Below, one piece after another: positions 5,584-6,464 of a stretch of DNA of 6,464 nucleotides (within the stretch, counting starts at the first letter, position 1; every line of letters starts with the position of its first letter). The notes below the pieces were generated by a model, which had not been told where the DNA came from, ran no database searches, and saw nothing but the letters and a program-made list of their open reading frames with translations. Source of the stretch: Rhodoferax sp. (GTDB lineage: Bacteria; Pseudomonadota; Gammaproteobacteria; Burkholderiales; Burkholderiaceae_C); the NCBI GenBank assembly GCA_029946045.1, contig JAQSDS010000087.1:1-6464 (forward strand). Direction: 5' to 3'. A program made the translations under genes and the position numbers.

Positions 5584-6464
5584 TTAGCCGTTGCGGCCGG
5601 CTTTTTTACGCTCGTGCTCGGACAGGTGACGCTTGCGCAGGCGAATCGACTTGGGAGTGATTTCGACCAGTTCGTCGTCCTCAATGAATTCCACACCGTA
5701 TTCCAGGGTCAATTGGATTGGCGGCGTGATCTTGATCGCGTCTTCCTTGCCGCTGACGCGGAAGTTGGTGAGCTGCTTGGTACGCGTGGCGTTGACCACC
5801 AGGTCGTTGTCACGGTTGTGGATACCCACAATCATGCCTTCATAAACCGGGTCATTGGCGGTGACAAACATACGACCGCGGTCGTCGAGCTTGCCCAGCG
5901 CATAGTTGAAAATTTCACCGGCATCCATCGAGACCAGCACGCCGTTCTTGCGACCACCAATTTCACCTTTGTGCGGCTCATAGCTGTCGAAGATGTTGGA
6001 GATCAGGCCGGAACCACGTGTCAGGTTCAAAAATTCATTGGTGAAACCAATCAGGCCACGCGCCGGAATACGGTACTCCAGGCGGACCCGGCCTCTGCTG
6101 TCAGACTCCATATTGATCAGGTCGGCTTTGCGCTCGCCAAGTGCCTGCATCACGCCGCCCTGGTGCTGCTCTTCAATATCGGCAGTCACCATTTCAATGG
6201 GTTCGTAACGCACGCCATCGATGTCCTTGAACACCACGCGCGGCTTGGAAACGGCCAGCTCGTAGCCTTCGCGGCGCATGTTTTCCAGCAAAATGGTCAG
6301 GTGCAGCTCGCCGCGGCCCATGACTTCAAAGATGCCTTCTTCGTCGGTTTCCTTGACGCGCAACGCCACGTTGTGCTGCAGTTCTTTTTGCAGGCGGTCC
6401 CAGATTTGGCGGCTGGTGACGAACTTGCCTTCGCGGCCAGCCAGCGGGCTGGTATTGACACAAA
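5584..6464 (-). CDS. typA: Ribosome-associated GTPase TypA/BipA, C-terminal half
   Basis: TypA/BipA is a translational GTPase of the EF-G/LepA family that binds 70S ribosomes and supports ribosome assembly and growth at low temperature or under stress. The window holds the last 292 codons of a protein normally near 605 residues; the GTPase domain lies beyond the right edge. The visible part starts with NTSPLAGREGKFVTSRQIWD. It continues through the EF-G-like domain (EGIFEVMGRGELHLTILLEN, then RREGYELAVSKPRV) into the BipA-specific C-terminal domain (IPARGLIGFTNEFLNLTRG, then GEIGGRKNGVLVS). It ends in a basic tail RLRKRHLSEHERKKAGRNG before TAA at 5586-5584. No frameshift or missing block is visible. 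One base separates its stop from the TTG of the permease, so typA probably heads this operon. Internal GTG 6369 is not a start; the frame continues through it to the edge. Confidence 0.97.
   Translation of the reverse strand, partial: CVNTSPLAGREGKFVTSRQIWDRLQKELQHNVALRVKETDEEGIFEVMGRGELHLTILLENMRREGYELAVSKPRVVFKDIDGVRYEPIEMVTADIEEQHQGGVMQALGERKADLINMESDSRGRVRLEYRIPARGLIGFTNEFLNLTRGSGLISNIFDSYEPHKGEIGGRKNGVLVSMDAGEIFNYALGKLDDRGRMFVTANDPVYEGMIVGIHNRDNDLVVNATRTKQLTNFRVSGKEDAIKITPPIQLTLEYGVEFIEDDELVEITPKSIRLRKRHLSEHERKKAGRNG

Noticed and set aside
5583..5696. N-terminal extension of the permease up to ATG 5696
   Set aside because: The extra 38 codons lie within the typA coding region in another frame and do not look like a transporter N-terminus.
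1..6464. CRISPR array, tRNA/rRNA, insertion sequence or phage element
   Set aside because: No regularly spaced repeats, cloverleaf-like or ribosomal RNA sequence, transposase-like protein or terminal inverted repeats were seen on either strand.

Overview
The window looks like a chromosomal segment of a betaproteobacterium, most probably Burkholderiales near the Comamonadaceae (Rhodoferax/Polaromonas-like). This rests on the character of the MurJ and TypA proteins, the high GC content and GC-rich third codon positions, and is an inference made without a database search. I see no rRNA, tRNA, CRISPR array, insertion sequence or phage gene.

Layout. (1) Positions 1-1518, minus strand: murJ, the lipid II flippase, lacking only its extreme C-terminus. 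(2) Positions 1519-1794: a regulatory gap between divergent genes. It holds a short relic of an EamA-type transporter C-terminus, whose stop codon overlaps the murJ GTG start, and a perfect inverted repeat just before the next gene. (3) Positions 1795-3600, plus strand: a three-gene cassette of a small exported protein with two Yx(FWY)xxD motifs (COG4315 / Lipoprotein_15 type), an ECF sigma factor, and a single-pass anti-sigma factor without a zinc motif. (4) Positions 3616-6464, minus strand: a tightly packed run transcribed typA (partial) -> EamA/DMT permease -> 3-hydroxyisobutyryl-CoA hydrolase-like enzyme. The gaps are 1 bp and a 4-bp ATGA overlap. This run converges on the sigma cassette with only 15 bp between stop codons.

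How the genes work together. murJ and typA are conserved housekeeping genes (cell-wall precursor export; ribosome-associated stress GTPase). The accessory element is the sigma cassette. The anti-sigma factor presumably holds the sigma factor at the inner membrane until an envelope signal releases it, and the cassette probably has a single promoter ahead of the exported-protein gene. The signal and regulon cannot be read from the sequence. The most unusual points are the exported protein/ECF/anti-sigma trio with a dyad in its leader, and the truncated eamA tail fused by a GTGA overlap to the start of murJ. That arrangement mirrors the intact eamA-hydrolase ATGA junction 3 kb away.
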